Assembly: GCA_009840305.1 (NCBI GenBank)
Contig: VXNY01000029.1
Coordinates: forward strand, 411,291 to 475,290
Source: Gammaproteobacteria bacterium
GTDB lineage: Bacteria > Pseudomonadota > Gammaproteobacteria > Pseudomonadales > Azotimanducaceae
Reading direction: 5' to 3'
Length of the DNA stretch: 64,000 bases
The notes under the pieces are model-generated. The model had not been told where the DNA came from. It saw only the letters and a program-made list of their open reading frames with translations, and ran no database searches. This document shows positions 1 through 9,082 of the stretch, one piece after another. Numbering within the stretch: the first letter of the stretch is position 1; each line of letters opens with the position of its first letter. The position numbers and the translations under genes are program-made.

Positions 1-108
1 CTTGTTATTGTCGGAGCTCCCGTCCGATAGCGTTGTGTTGTTAACCCGACAGTCCCCTACAATTCACTACAGCCCATTGCCGTTCGTAAATTTGTGAAGG
101 AGAAGAGA

Positions 109-981
109 TTGAACGAACGAGATTTGACTTTTAACGCAATAGACGTCGAAACTGCCAATACAGATCGAGCTTCCATATGTCAAATTGGAATAGTCCATGT
201 TGTCGATGGTGAAATTCAGGACACTTGGAAGACTTACATAAACCCAGAAGACTGGTTCGATCCTTGGATAGTCGACATTCACGGTATTACTGAAGACATG
301 GTTGCAACTAGTCCAACCATGCCAGAGGTTAGGGATGAACTTCGTAGGAGATTGCGTGGAACCACAGTAGTAAGTCACACATCGTTTGATCGCGTCGCCT
401 TTGAACGAGCGATGTTGAGGTATGACTTAGAGCAGCTTCAGGTCACCTGGATGGACAGTGCGAAGGTGGTGCGTCGTTGGTGGTCACAGTATGCCAAAAA
501 AGGGTATGGATTGAGGAATATCGCTACCGACTTAGGAATTGAATTTAATCACCACGACGCTTTGGAAGACGCACGCGCAACCGCGATGATCATGCTGAGA
601 GTCCTCGAGGAATCCGAGTTGGGAATACAGGAATGGTTAGAGAAATCCGCATCCCCTATAAGTGGACGTCGACAAACAATCGCGTACAAGAATCTGTCCG
701 GAAACGTAGATGGTGATCTATATGGAGAAACTCTGGTATTTACTGGTGCTCTCGCGATGGCACGACATGAAGCAGCTCAAAAGGCGAGTGATGCAGGATG
801 TAACGTTGTTGGAACTGTTAGTACGAAGGTTTCTATATTAGTTGTAGGAACTCAGAACAAACACAAGCTGAAAGGAATGACAAAGAGTAGCAAACACAGA
901 AAGGCTGAAGAGTTGATCGCTAGTGGGCACGAAGTGCAGATCATCTCCGAAAGCGATTTTCTGGATTTGATTGAGATTTAA
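109..981 (+). CDS. DEDDh 3'-5' exonuclease with C-terminal BRCT domain (DNA polymerase III epsilon-like)
   Basis: A DnaQ-family exonuclease domain occupies about residues 5-165. Exo I is seen as IDVETA (Asp12, Glu14), Exo II around SHTSFDRVAF and Exo III as HHDALEDARATA. Residues of roughly 195-290 read as a BRCT domain (LYGETLVFTGAL, then a Lys-rich stretch and a final SESDFLDLI). The family removes nucleotides from DNA 3' ends; the BRCT domain usually mediates protein or DNA-end binding. The start was set at TTG 109 because AAGGAG lies six bases ahead of it; a GTG at 94 is in frame but contains that ribosome site. It stands alone in an accessory zone, and its role in the element (repair, defence or processing) is inference. 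Confidence 0.85.
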   Translation: MNERDLTFNAIDVETANTDRASICQIGIVHVVDGEIQDTWKTYINPEDWFDPWIVDIHGITEDMVATSPTMPEVRDELRRRLRGTTVVSHTSFDRVAFERAMLRYDLEQLQVTWMDSAKVVRRWWSQYAKKGYGLRNIATDLGIEFNHHDALEDARATAMIMLRVLEESELGIQEWLEKSASPISGRRQTIAYKNLSGNVDGDLYGETLVFTGALAMARHEAAQKASDAGCNVVGTVSTKVSILVVGTQNKHKLKGMTKSSKHRKAEELIASGHEVQIISESDFLDLIEI

Positions 982-1205
982 GACCTCCATATCTAAGAAA
1001 CAAACTTGGCATCAAAATCTATAGAGTGTCCCTAAGATCTGACTAGGTCAAATCCGAGGGTAGAGCAAGGTAGTTGAGGAACACCACGAACTCCCATCTC
1101 TTCGCTTATATAGAGTGTTCCAAACTTGCCTGGTGTTTCAGCGAGATGTAGTTCCAAACTTGAAGCAATTGAAGTCTGGAAGTCGCTCAGGGCTTTAAGA
1201 CAAAA

Positions 1206-1580
1206 TTAAACTTCTTGGAGTTGTTGTACCCTATACTGAAGTGCGTCGGGTTTTGGTCGATGCGCGCTATTGCTAGGCAGGATGACGCTCTTTCCCTCCA
1301 GTTCTTGGAAGAGCTCGAAGTCCTTGAATCGAGAATCCTTGAGAGCATCAGAAATTTTCCACACTCCCGTTGTACACGGTGCAATCAAGTTTGCATCCAT
1401 CGCTCGGTGGTACGTGGGCATCAAAGCAATGCCGTTTTGCACACTATCGTCGTTAGATTCACTCCAAGGGATAAGGTGCGCTGCTTCAACGAGCGACACG
1501 CTCGGCAAGACGATCCGCCAACCAGTTGCTGCACAGCGATAGTCATACGCACCTAAACGACGCTCCGAAAACTGGTATTT
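1206..1580 (-). pseudogene. Remnant of an HNH restriction endonuclease (C-terminal part)
   Basis: Read on the minus strand, the frame runs from a TAG just above 1580 to a stop at 1206, about 124 codons, without an ATG, GTG or TTG before 1508. Its content is the classic HNH block of predicted restriction endonucleases: AYDYRCAATG, then VEAAHLIPWSESNDD and NGIALMPTYHRAMD. The part before TTG 1508 is conserved family sequence, so translation from 1508 would lack the CxxTG element. The N-terminal domain that normally precedes the HNH block is missing. It is most simply a decayed 3' fragment of a defence nuclease. Confidence 0.7.
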
Positions 1581-1682
1581 CTAGTGCTTTGGTTAGGTAG
1601 AGTGAGTGGTTCTCTCGTTAAAACACTTTTTTGCAACCTCAATTCGTAGTGAATGGCGTGTTTCTCACTAACGACCAAACTA

Positions 1683-3509
1683 TCAATTTTCAATACGTTG
1701 TATAGTAGTTTTCGCTTCATCACTCAACATAGTTCTTGCTTCGTCAATTTGGTCGTCGCTCAGCAGCGGTGTGATTCGGTTGCTCAAAATTAATTGCATC
1801 GCGGCACCAGATTTCAGTTCATTTGTCGCTAAGTTTCCTAGTGTCTCATATAGACTTTTGGGATTGGTTTGAGCCCAACTATTAAAGACTCGTCGATAAT
1901 ACCATTGTTGTTGCTCTCCATCTAAGTCTGTTCCCAGTTCTACTGCTTCCTCGGTTCTCGACGCGCGCACCATTGCCAATCCAACATCAGTGTAGGCGAC
2001 TTGTCTGGTGTGCTCTGTTACTTGAGGCAACAGCTTCAACGCTATTTCGATATCACCGTCTTGGGTAATTTCTCCAATCACCAAGTGTTCCAGTCCTAAT
2101 CCCTCGTTAGCGGTCGGCTGCGCTATCGCTAATTCGAAAGCCTGGATTGGATTTATGCGTGCCCAACGTGGCAAAACTCTTTCCAAAAGCATACGTCGCC
2201 GTGGGTCGCGCAGACCATAGTTATTAACAACCCACTCAGCTGCCGCAAGTGGCTCTCTAAAGGACCATCGGAACACGATGCCATCTAGAATTGTGGAAGT
2301 ATTCGCAACAAGATTCTCGACAGAACTCAATCTTGCAATTGCGTCTATTGGGTCTCCCTTTGCTAATTCAGAAAACGCGGTCTCCAAAGTGTACAATCGA
2401 AACTCCTCCGATATCGAATCGACATTTTCGATCAATTCAAGAGGACTAATACGAGCCCAGGTATTCGCCGCTTCATTTTCAAGGATTGATGCTAAAGAAG
2501 ATGGCTCGAATGTTGATAACACATCTAAAACTGTTTTTGCATCCTCGCTAGCCCATTCACGAACGATTATCGTTGACAAATACTGTTGTTCATTTTCCTC
2601 AACCAATCCACGAGTATAGTTCAAAGCACCGGCTAGATCCAATCGGGCTACTGCATTCACTAGATCAAATCTAATCCGATGGTCCTGCATTTGGTAAATA
2701 TTCGAGAGCACTTTAAAGCCAGCTTGGTCACGCCAAGCTCTCGCTACTATTGCTAGGGACTCAGTTTGTAGATAATCGTCGACATCGTCGTTGAGTAATA
2801 TTTCCCATGATTCTTCGGGCACCTTTATGCTCTGCGCCGCCTCTCTGTCGCTAACCAACTTCAAAAAAGTTTCTTCTCCTTCAAGCTGTATAGCGATCGC
2901 GCGGCGTCGACTGTCCGATAAGTCGTCGCGGGTTTCAAGGATGGATTCAAGAGCGACTTTGCGTCGCGGATATGATAGAGCGTTGGAAGCTTCGATTGCT
3001 TCGTCTAATTGTGAAACCGACCACTCGCTAAATATACTATGCAACAATGCATCACTTTGAAAATTTGATACGTCATCAATGTATCCTAGTGTTTCGTACG
3101 GATTAATCGTTGCCAGCTTCCTTACAATGGCATTCTGTATTGTTTCTCGATGGCTCTTTCGTTCGATTTCTTTGGACTGAATCCACCATTCCTTCAAATC
3201 CTGCTCTTGGGCTGCCGCAACGGTAGAGTACAGTACGACTCTTTGATCAAGGATACTGTCATATTTGAAGATTTGAGAAAGTCGTGCCTTTTTAAAAGCG
3301 CGTGATTTCGAATCATTTTCAGTGCCCGACGTCGAAGCTTGTTGTTTCTCGCTTGGCACAACGTCTTGTACAGTATTTTTATTCTGAGTACCTAAATTTT
3401 GAATTGCTATAGTTGCGAGGACTCCCATTATCAGACCAGTCACGAATGTGGCAACGAGCCCAATTCTTGGTTTTATAAATGATGAAAGATTACTCATTGT
3501 AGTTGTCAA
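1683..3509 (-). CDS. Membrane-anchored periplasmic helical-repeat protein HR1 (W-A-x-x-P repeat family)
   Basis: About 608 residues. A short basic N-terminus (FIKPR) leads into one transmembrane helix at roughly residues 13-38, so the rest should face the periplasm. The body is predicted all-helical with a motif W-(A/S)-x-x-(D/N/S)-P-x-x-A recurring at about 35-45 residue spacing (RISPLELIENV, SFREPLAAAEW, RINPIQAFEL), a TPR/SEL1-like solenoid pattern. It is one of five paralogues in this window; shared landmarks are FSEW near residue 165, DDV(D) about 80 residues later, and a WYY-containing C-terminal block. GGAGG sits five bases before TTG 3509, which was preferred over ATG 3497. Function unknown; a scaffold or interaction platform is inference. 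Confidence 0.8.
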   Translation of the reverse strand: MTTTMSNLSSFIKPRIGLVATFVTGLIMGVLATIAIQNLGTQNKNTVQDVVPSEKQQASTSGTENDSKSRAFKKARLSQIFKYDSILDQRVVLYSTVAAAQEQDLKEWWIQSKEIERKSHRETIQNAIVRKLATINPYETLGYIDDVSNFQSDALLHSIFSEWSVSQLDEAIEASNALSYPRRKVALESILETRDDLSDSRRRAIAIQLEGEETFLKLVSDREAAQSIKVPEESWEILLNDDVDDYLQTESLAIVARAWRDQAGFKVLSNIYQMQDHRIRFDLVNAVARLDLAGALNYTRGLVEENEQQYLSTIIVREWASEDAKTVLDVLSTFEPSSLASILENEAANTWARISPLELIENVDSISEEFRLYTLETAFSELAKGDPIDAIARLSSVENLVANTSTILDGIVFRWSFREPLAAAEWVVNNYGLRDPRRRMLLERVLPRWARINPIQAFELAIAQPTANEGLGLEHLVIGEITQDGDIEIALKLLPQVTEHTRQVAYTDVGLAMVRASRTEEAVELGTDLDGEQQQWYYRRVFNSWAQTNPKSLYETLGNLATNELKSGAAMQLILSNRITPLLSDDQIDEARTMLSDEAKTTIQRIEN

Positions 3510-4483
3510 TTTATCCTCCAAGTCTTTTTGATCAAAGTAGTGTTAGTTAGTGCGACAGATATAGTCGAATACTGCAGTTGAAGCTTGCTCTGATGTGCAC
3601 TGAGAATGATGCCATGCTCCACGACGATAGATAGTATATTGCTTAAATTAATAGACGTTGTTTATAAAACGTTTCCACGTACCAAAATCTCCGTAGACTT
3701 GCGTCTCCTAGGCCACGTAAACAGTGCCTTGCTTCTTAGGTTTATCAGTCGAACGGGCTACCCAAGGTTGACCTAGCCGCGCCCCCTGAATTGCACGATG
3801 TATTCCACTGGTTCCAAGTACCACCATCCAGTTGACTTTTAACATTTTTTAACCGCCATGCACACTCCTGACTCCGCTTGAATTAACAAGTGCGCTATGT
3901 GAACTTGAAGGATTGAAACATCTTGTTCCAATAAATTCTCTTTATTCTGACGAGAATCCTTCATCCAAAGGAAGCAACAGGTTTGGTCTTGACCCGTATT
4001 AACTATCCCTACACCTGTTCAGACCATCAAGTCGGTAACCGCACACAAAGCAAGCAACACCAAGGCTAAGACAGATTGAAATTGGTAACCTATTGTGCCG
4101 TGTGAGCGTAAAGTCGAATTGGGGCACGTGTATGAACTCAAAAACCAGTATGGGGGTTCTTGGTCGTCTCTGTCGCATATGATGTCGTGATTGTTTCTAA
4201 GGTGTCTCGCTCTTCCGTGCCCCACGCTAAGTGACATGGAAACGAACTCACGTTTGATAGCCTTAGTCACAAGGACCTAGCTTTTTTCGGCTAGATTCGA
4301 ACAGTTTGATTGCTTAAAAAGAAACATCCGTCGATGCCGACGCGGTCGAACAATCTGATTGAATCAACGCGACAATCCCCGTTTTCGATACTGTAAAGAT
4401 TACAGCCCTCCTTGCCTTAATCTCGGCATGAAGTGCACACAAATTCCTAGCTGAAAGGTACATCAAGTTGGGGCAGATCCATT
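3510..4483. other. Long non-coding stretch (about 970 bp)
   Basis: No convincing gene. One minus-strand open frame (4019-4270) has no ribosome site and no family resemblance. Two imperfect copies of a CGAACA(G/A)T(T/C)TGATTG motif lie about 50 bp apart near 4295 and 4347. The bases just above 3510 must hold the HR1 promoter; no clear consensus was found. Confidence 0.5.
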
Positions 4484-4969
4484 TCACCAGTTTTCATTGG
4501 GTCGTGCGACAACGTATTTGAACACCCATCGTGCACGATCTAGAATAGGTCTTCGCACGTCTTCGTTGGGAAAGACACCTTTCAATAGGTCGTCCATCCG
4601 GCTATGATAAAAGTCGGATAGGTGATCAATTTCGTCAGGTTGGAGTCCGTTCAGGTTACTTTTTGGTTTAAATTCAGCAATTATCTGTGCTCCAACGTGA
4701 CTTGGTTGGGTTTTCTCGCCGTACTTTGCAAATTCATCCCAAGTTGCGTCAGCTGCGTTTCGGGATTGTTGCTCAAGAAGCGTTTGCACATCTCCTGACG
4801 CATTGACTAGTCCGCCAACTAAGAATAAGAGGACAAGTAAAACGCTTAATGCTAGACTAGGAACAGTAGTACACGCAAGTCGGGAGGGTGTAGTTGACCT
4901 GATGTTATCTGGTCGAAAACTTCTCGGTTCGACCATGTTCTCATGGTTGTTAATCGGGAAAATACTCAT
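4484..4969 (-). CDS. Hypothetical single-pass membrane or secreted protein
   Basis: 161 residues, family not recognised. A clear hydrophobic helix (LALSVLLVLLFLVGG, about residues 38-52) follows a basic segment, so it is likely anchored with a helical, charged C-terminal part outside the cytoplasm. GGAGAG lies seven bases before the ATG at 4969, supporting expression. It is divergent from the IS3-like hybrid gene at 5134. No cysteine or catalytic motif is evident. Confidence 0.6.
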   Translation of the reverse strand: MSIFPINNHENMVEPRSFRPDNIRSTTPSRLACTTVPSLALSVLLVLLFLVGGLVNASGDVQTLLEQQSRNAADATWDEFAKYGEKTQPSHVGAQIIAEFKPKSNLNGLQPDEIDHLSDFYHSRMDDLLKGVFPNEDVRRPILDRARWVFKYVVARPNENW

Positions 4970-5133
4970 GTTTCACTCTCCTTGAGTGTACTGTTTAGAT
5001 AAAGAACCCAGAATCTAGTTAAGATTCCGTGGCAGAATTATTACCCATAATTCTACACGCGGTTGAAGAGTGGAGTGGGTCTGAGCACGGTTTTGGGGAC
5101 AGTCATTAAGTTAGTTTTCAGGAGAATTTATCA

Positions 5134-5589
5134 ATGGCTGATTCTAAGAAAAAACGACCTTGGAGAAGTTTTGGCGACGAGTTCAAACGCGAAGCGGCAG
5201 CCCTGTACCGAAGTTCTGATGTTTCCGCAGAACAGGTGGGTGCTGAACTGGGCCTTCATTTCACCAACTTCGAGAGGATGCGGAAGTTAGGGGATACGCT
5301 TTATGATGCCTACTCAATGCTTTACTCCGAGTCGTATCCCGACGCCATGTCAGGCTATAGAGACTGTCTAGACAAGTCCATAGAAAGAATGGGCACGAAG
5401 GCAAGGTTGGTTTTTGACGACTGGGTGAAATTAATCGAAAAGAGGACAGAAGATTCCGACCTTCTCACCTGGCATGTAGAAGCTCACGTCGATATCTCAA
5501 CGAAGCTGTCTGGATTTGTTCTTGGAAATGTACCCTCCGATTCGGAAGTGTGTTATGCCGAACACCTGGAGAGAACCAAAGAAGATTGA
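5134..5589 (+). CDS. IS3 OrfA-like helix-turn-helix fused to an unrelated C-terminal domain
   Basis: 151 residues. The first 50 resemble the helix-turn-helix of IS3/IS911 transposase OrfA (a FGDEFKREAAALY helix followed by VSAEQVGAELGLHF and ERMRKL). The usual OrfA leucine-zipper tail and the OrfB rve integrase do not follow. Residues of about 55-151 are instead a helical, acidic domain I do not recognise. AGGAGA sits nine bases before the ATG. The bases just upstream (TTTTGGGGACAGTC) look like the outer end of an insertion sequence, so the gene may have arisen by an IS end landing in another gene, or be a domesticated DNA-binding protein. Confidence 0.6.
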   Translation: MADSKKKRPWRSFGDEFKREAAALYRSSDVSAEQVGAELGLHFTNFERMRKLGDTLYDAYSMLYSESYPDAMSGYRDCLDKSIERMGTKARLVFDDWVKLIEKRTEDSDLLTWHVEAHVDISTKLSGFVLGNVPSDSEVCYAEHLERTKED

Positions 5590-5692
5590 ACTGAAAAAAA
5601 GTTCCGCGGCGTTAGCGACTGTTGTTGGGTACCGGAACCAATCATGCCATTGATTGCGGCAGTGCATACGAGACGTGGATCGAGGCTGTAGG

Positions 5693-6835
5693 TCAGCGAG
5701 TACGCGTCTGTAGGTGATCGTGAACAGTATGAACTGCGCGAGCCGCATTCCATGCGAACGGTCCGTAGTCGTTGAGATTCTCCGGGTCAAGTAGGCGCAT
5801 GACGGTGTGCAAGTGGTCCCGGGCTTCTTCGTTGTACTCGATCAAGATCGCATCGGGAACATAGATTCGGTAGTACACTCGCTCCCCGCGCTGACTGAAG
5901 GTGAAGAATCCAGTGGTCAATTTGGGTTTAATCGCGTCGCGAATATTCTCGGCGTGGGGCGATGGGAGATAGAAGAGATACACATCGATCAAGTCCCCGG
6001 CGACTTCCAATTGCTCATCTGAAAGGTTGGACAACGGAATGCCGACGTTTTCGAACTCTTCGAAGGGGAAGTCCTTACCTCGGTCTAGGTGGCCGTTTCC
6101 AGACCCGGCTCTGACGTCTCCGCGAACCAGACCTTCCACGGTTGCTTGGGCCTGTTCTTCCTCGGACAGCGACTCGAACAGCTCTCGGCCCCATTGGATT
6201 TCATCCTCCAACGGGGTGCTACCATTGACGGTCAGGGGCTCGGAACCCAAGAACATGGGTGCTAGCAGCAGATCGTCGCCGTGGACGAGAAAATTGAGCG
6301 CAATGTGATGGCCGTCGAACTGAAGACCCCAGGCGGAGTCGATCATCGGGTTGCCGAACACAGCAACGGTGTAGTCCTCTACAGTTCCGACTCCGGATGC
6401 GCGTTCGATGTCTGTTGCGAGAAGTTCCACCGTCGCGAACCCTTCTTCGCTGAGCAAGGAGCGAAGGGCCGTCCAAACGTGTTGTTGGGCCTCTTCGCCG
6501 AGACTTCCTAGTCGAACCCCGCCGGGGCGACGTCCGGGGACGTTAGTCCACGAGTGCATTTCCTTGTCGCCCACGCAGTAGTTGAGTGACCTCTTCTGAT
6601 CGTTTGTCACGGAATTGAGCAGGTTTGCGACTAGAGTTGCCATGCGGTTGAGATCGTTGCGTTCGCTACGGGGTTTCAGAGTGAAGCTTGACAGGTCGCA
6701 ATCGAGACTGAAATCTCCGGATTGCGGAGCAACGTCTTCGTCGAGGTCTTGAGCAAGTCCGAGTTGGCCGAGTGTTAGGGCAAGCGCGCACAACAGGAAT
6801 GTGATAAGGAAAGCGCGGGAAGCAAACTCGGTCAT
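5693..6835 (-). CDS. DUF3500 family secreted protein
   Basis: 380 residues with an N-terminal signal peptide (FLITFLLCALALTLGQ) and probable cleavage near residue 28. The body matches the DUF3500 pattern: a SVTNDQKRSLNY-type opening, VRLGSLGEEAQ, then the central GLQFDGHHIALNF and MFLGSEP blocks. The family is found in many bacteria and its biochemical role is unsettled. Base composition is visibly more GC-rich than neighbouring genes (for example the antisense run at 6505-6545), which suggests separate acquisition. No strong ribosome site is seen before the ATG. Confidence 0.8.
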   Translation of the reverse strand: MTEFASRAFLITFLLCALALTLGQLGLAQDLDEDVAPQSGDFSLDCDLSSFTLKPRSERNDLNRMATLVANLLNSVTNDQKRSLNYCVGDKEMHSWTNVPGRRPGGVRLGSLGEEAQQHVWTALRSLLSEEGFATVELLATDIERASGVGTVEDYTVAVFGNPMIDSAWGLQFDGHHIALNFLVHGDDLLLAPMFLGSEPLTVNGSTPLEDEIQWGRELFESLSEEEQAQATVEGLVRGDVRAGSGNGHLDRGKDFPFEEFENVGIPLSNLSDEQLEVAGDLIDVYLFYLPSPHAENIRDAIKPKLTTGFFTFSQRGERVYYRIYVPDAILIEYNEEARDHLHTVMRLLDPENLNDYGPFAWNAARAVHTVHDHLQTRTR

Positions 6836-7146
6836 GGCAATGAGTCTCCGACGGGCGGGCTTGAATGGTCTAATGATTATATGGGCGGCGACGCTGGGCT
6901 AGATTTGGGGGACTGTCAGAAATTTCCTGTATAGAGTGTTGTAAATGTTCATCCCCCTACAGGTGGGGAGCACATCGCAGTTTGAAATTACTTTGGAGAT
7001 GCCTCTTGGGCTCCAACAGTAACGAATTTAACCTTTGAGGCTGTCAAATTTTTAGGTATTACTGTTTCCGGCTTGTTTTCGGAAAAGGTTTGTTCGATCT
7101 GACTATGGTCGAGAAGAAGGTCTGATACTCACTCTGGATGATTGTC
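6836..7146. other. Intergenic region with possible insertion-sequence end
   Basis: No gene. It contains GGGGGACTGTCAG at about 6907 and CTGTATAGAGTGTTGTAAA at about 6928, both of which recur in part elsewhere at the left end of the window (46-56 and near 1020 and 1110). They resemble insertion-sequence termini rather than promoter elements. The promoter of the DUF3500 gene should also be here. Confidence 0.35.
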
Positions 7147-8889
7147 CTAGTCAGAAATTGAGCTTATGTAATCTAGTTGTTCCTGAGTAAATCCCGGTAA
7201 GTCAGTGTACCCTAAGGCACTAGCAGCTTCCGCTCTCAGTTTAGGTTCAAACTCATCCAACCGGTCGAAAAGATCAACTGCGTTATAGTCCGCCCAACTA
7301 TCGAAAAACCAATACCAACTCACTTCCTCTCCAGAGCTATCTTCGTATTGGTGTAAGAACTCCATTCCGCGTTCAACTTCGCCACTTTCCGCTAGAGTTT
7401 GTGCTATTGTGTTGGTAGCTCTTGTTTTGACAGATTGACTGACTAAGGGCAAAACTTCAATAGCAGATTCAATGTTACTTTCCACGAGTTCACTGATGAT
7501 CCAACCTTCAAGGTACTCCCCGTCTTCCTGAAGTTTCGCGAGCCGAAGTGCGCGTTTTGGATCTTCTCGACCGAGTGCACCAAAGGCTGTTCTCATTATG
7601 CTCAATTTGTTAGACGGCCACCGGCCCGGGTTAGAGGTCGCAACATTGTCCATTTCCGAAGCAGACAAGACCCAATCGAGGGCCGCTGCAGGATCCAAAG
7701 CTGACCACCGTCTTATGACTTCCTCTAGTGTTGCATCGTTGCGTGCGCCATATGGAGCCAAAGAATGAATTAATTCAATCGTCCGCTCCGGATCTGTGGC
7801 TACCAGCGCCGCTAGTGCGTGCTCACAAGCATCGGGCTGCAATTTGTGTGGTATCTGTGCAATTTCAGCGAGTACCGTTTCGGGATAGACTTCAGCCCAA
7901 GAACGAATTAGTAGGTGTTGCACTCGGTCGGCCATGTATGCTTGTTCTCGCGGCGAGACCGTATTCTGGTCTTGAGATCGATCCGTGCTCTCCAATTGAT
8001 CGAGTGTTCGTGTGGAACCACTGTGAATGTATTCCCAAGTGTTCTGGGGATCATTTTTAACAAGCTCACGTAGAACCTCATCGAAGATATATGTTCTGCC
8101 GATGATGCGAAATCCAACGTCGAAAGGCTCATGAAGATGAAAAAGAGCGTCAAATCCTTGCTGTTCAATGAGTGTTTCAGCGACCAGAACTAACGAGTCA
8201 AGCTGTGAGAAGTCATCCAATCCGTCATTGATTAGCACATTCCATGCGGTCTTTGGATCGTCAGCAAACTCGAGCGCTTTTGAATCACTCTCATAGTATG
8301 AAGCAAAGTCCGAATGACCCAGTTTACGAGCAATTTCGTTATGTTGAGCTTCCGTTAGATCGTCCCTCACGTTCAAGATAACCAAGAGTGTGGATAAACG
8401 CTCGCGTCTGTTCAGTTTCGTAGCTGTAGTGATTGCTTCATCCAAGTTCGAAACACACCACTCGGAGAACATCCCCCTTAAGAACGGGTCTCGTTCTTGA
8501 TCGTCGAGTTCTTCGAATTTAGCGAATGCTGCTTGTGGATCGATTACGGCAAACCGACCCGCTATCGCGAATATTGTTTCGTCTCTTACACTACTCAGTT
8601 CACTATCTCGCGATTCTTCCAACAACGCCAATAACTCTTCTTCATTCGCGCGGGTCAGTGCTTCGAAGAGCGCGGCGTTATGAATGAAAATGTCCGCATG
8701 ATCACCCAACAATGAATTCGCCTTGTTCGAACCAGCGTGTGAGCCCTGATCGGATGGAGTGGAATTGGTAGTTTGAGTTGCATCTTCTTCTGCAAGAGTG
8801 ATCCATGGAAGAAGTGCGAGGACACCGATGATTGTTATGTGGCGCAACTTTCCATATGTAGCTGCAAATCTGTGTATTTCAAAATTCAT
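7147..8889 (-). CDS. Secreted helical-repeat protein HR2 (W-A-x-x-P repeat family)
   Basis: About 580 residues from the ATG at 8889; an ATG at 8961 is possible but would add 24 residues with no signal-peptide logic. The N-terminus (HITIIGVLALLPWITLAEED) looks like a cleavable signal, unlike the anchors of the other paralogues. The body aligns by eye with HR1: FSEWCVSNLDEA, VLINDGLDDFSQ, repeated blocks such as ATDPERTIELI and ALDPAAALDWVL, and the closing GEEVSWYWFFDSW block. Helical solenoid, predicted periplasmic; ligand unknown. Its 5' end lies 13 bp from a divergent frame that probably belongs to the TIGR03761 gene. Confidence 0.8.
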   Translation of the reverse strand: MNFEIHRFAATYGKLRHITIIGVLALLPWITLAEEDATQTTNSTPSDQGSHAGSNKANSLLGDHADIFIHNAALFEALTRANEEELLALLEESRDSELSSVRDETIFAIAGRFAVIDPQAAFAKFEELDDQERDPFLRGMFSEWCVSNLDEAITTATKLNRRERLSTLLVILNVRDDLTEAQHNEIARKLGHSDFASYYESDSKALEFADDPKTAWNVLINDGLDDFSQLDSLVLVAETLIEQQGFDALFHLHEPFDVGFRIIGRTYIFDEVLRELVKNDPQNTWEYIHSGSTRTLDQLESTDRSQDQNTVSPREQAYMADRVQHLLIRSWAEVYPETVLAEIAQIPHKLQPDACEHALAALVATDPERTIELIHSLAPYGARNDATLEEVIRRWSALDPAAALDWVLSASEMDNVATSNPGRWPSNKLSIMRTAFGALGREDPKRALRLAKLQEDGEYLEGWIISELVESNIESAIEVLPLVSQSVKTRATNTIAQTLAESGEVERGMEFLHQYEDSSGEEVSWYWFFDSWADYNAVDLFDRLDEFEPKLRAEAASALGYTDLPGFTQEQLDYISSISD

Positions 8890-8902
8890 CAGGTACTTCG
8901 CT

Positions 8903-9082
8903 ATGCATTCTCTGGTGTCGTCATTTTCAAAGCTGGCCTCGACATTCGCTATTCCACCCAATCAGAAGGTAGAACCATTTGATCCAGGTCGATCAATCCT
9001 TTTTCATCTTGTAGCTGTAGCTCTAACAGATGCATATTCTCGGTTATTGGGTACTCGCTCAGCAACTTTTCTGCATCCTTGA
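8903..9082 (+). pseudogene. Probable out-of-frame 5' part of the TIGR03761 gene
   Basis: From ATG 8903 the frame reads through FDPGRSILFH and LTDAYSRLLGTRSATFLHP to a TGA at 9080-9082. The AY-x-LLG-x-R-SA segment resembles the stretch that precedes the (I/V)-GL-RF motif in TIGR03761 proteins; that motif is found in the next frame at about 9127. This is a weak similarity judged by eye. If correct, a frameshift near 9080 has split the gene. Confidence 0.35.

Noticed and set aside
4019..4270. 83-codon minus-strand open frame
   Set aside because: No ribosome site, no recognisable sequence pattern, in a long non-coding zone.
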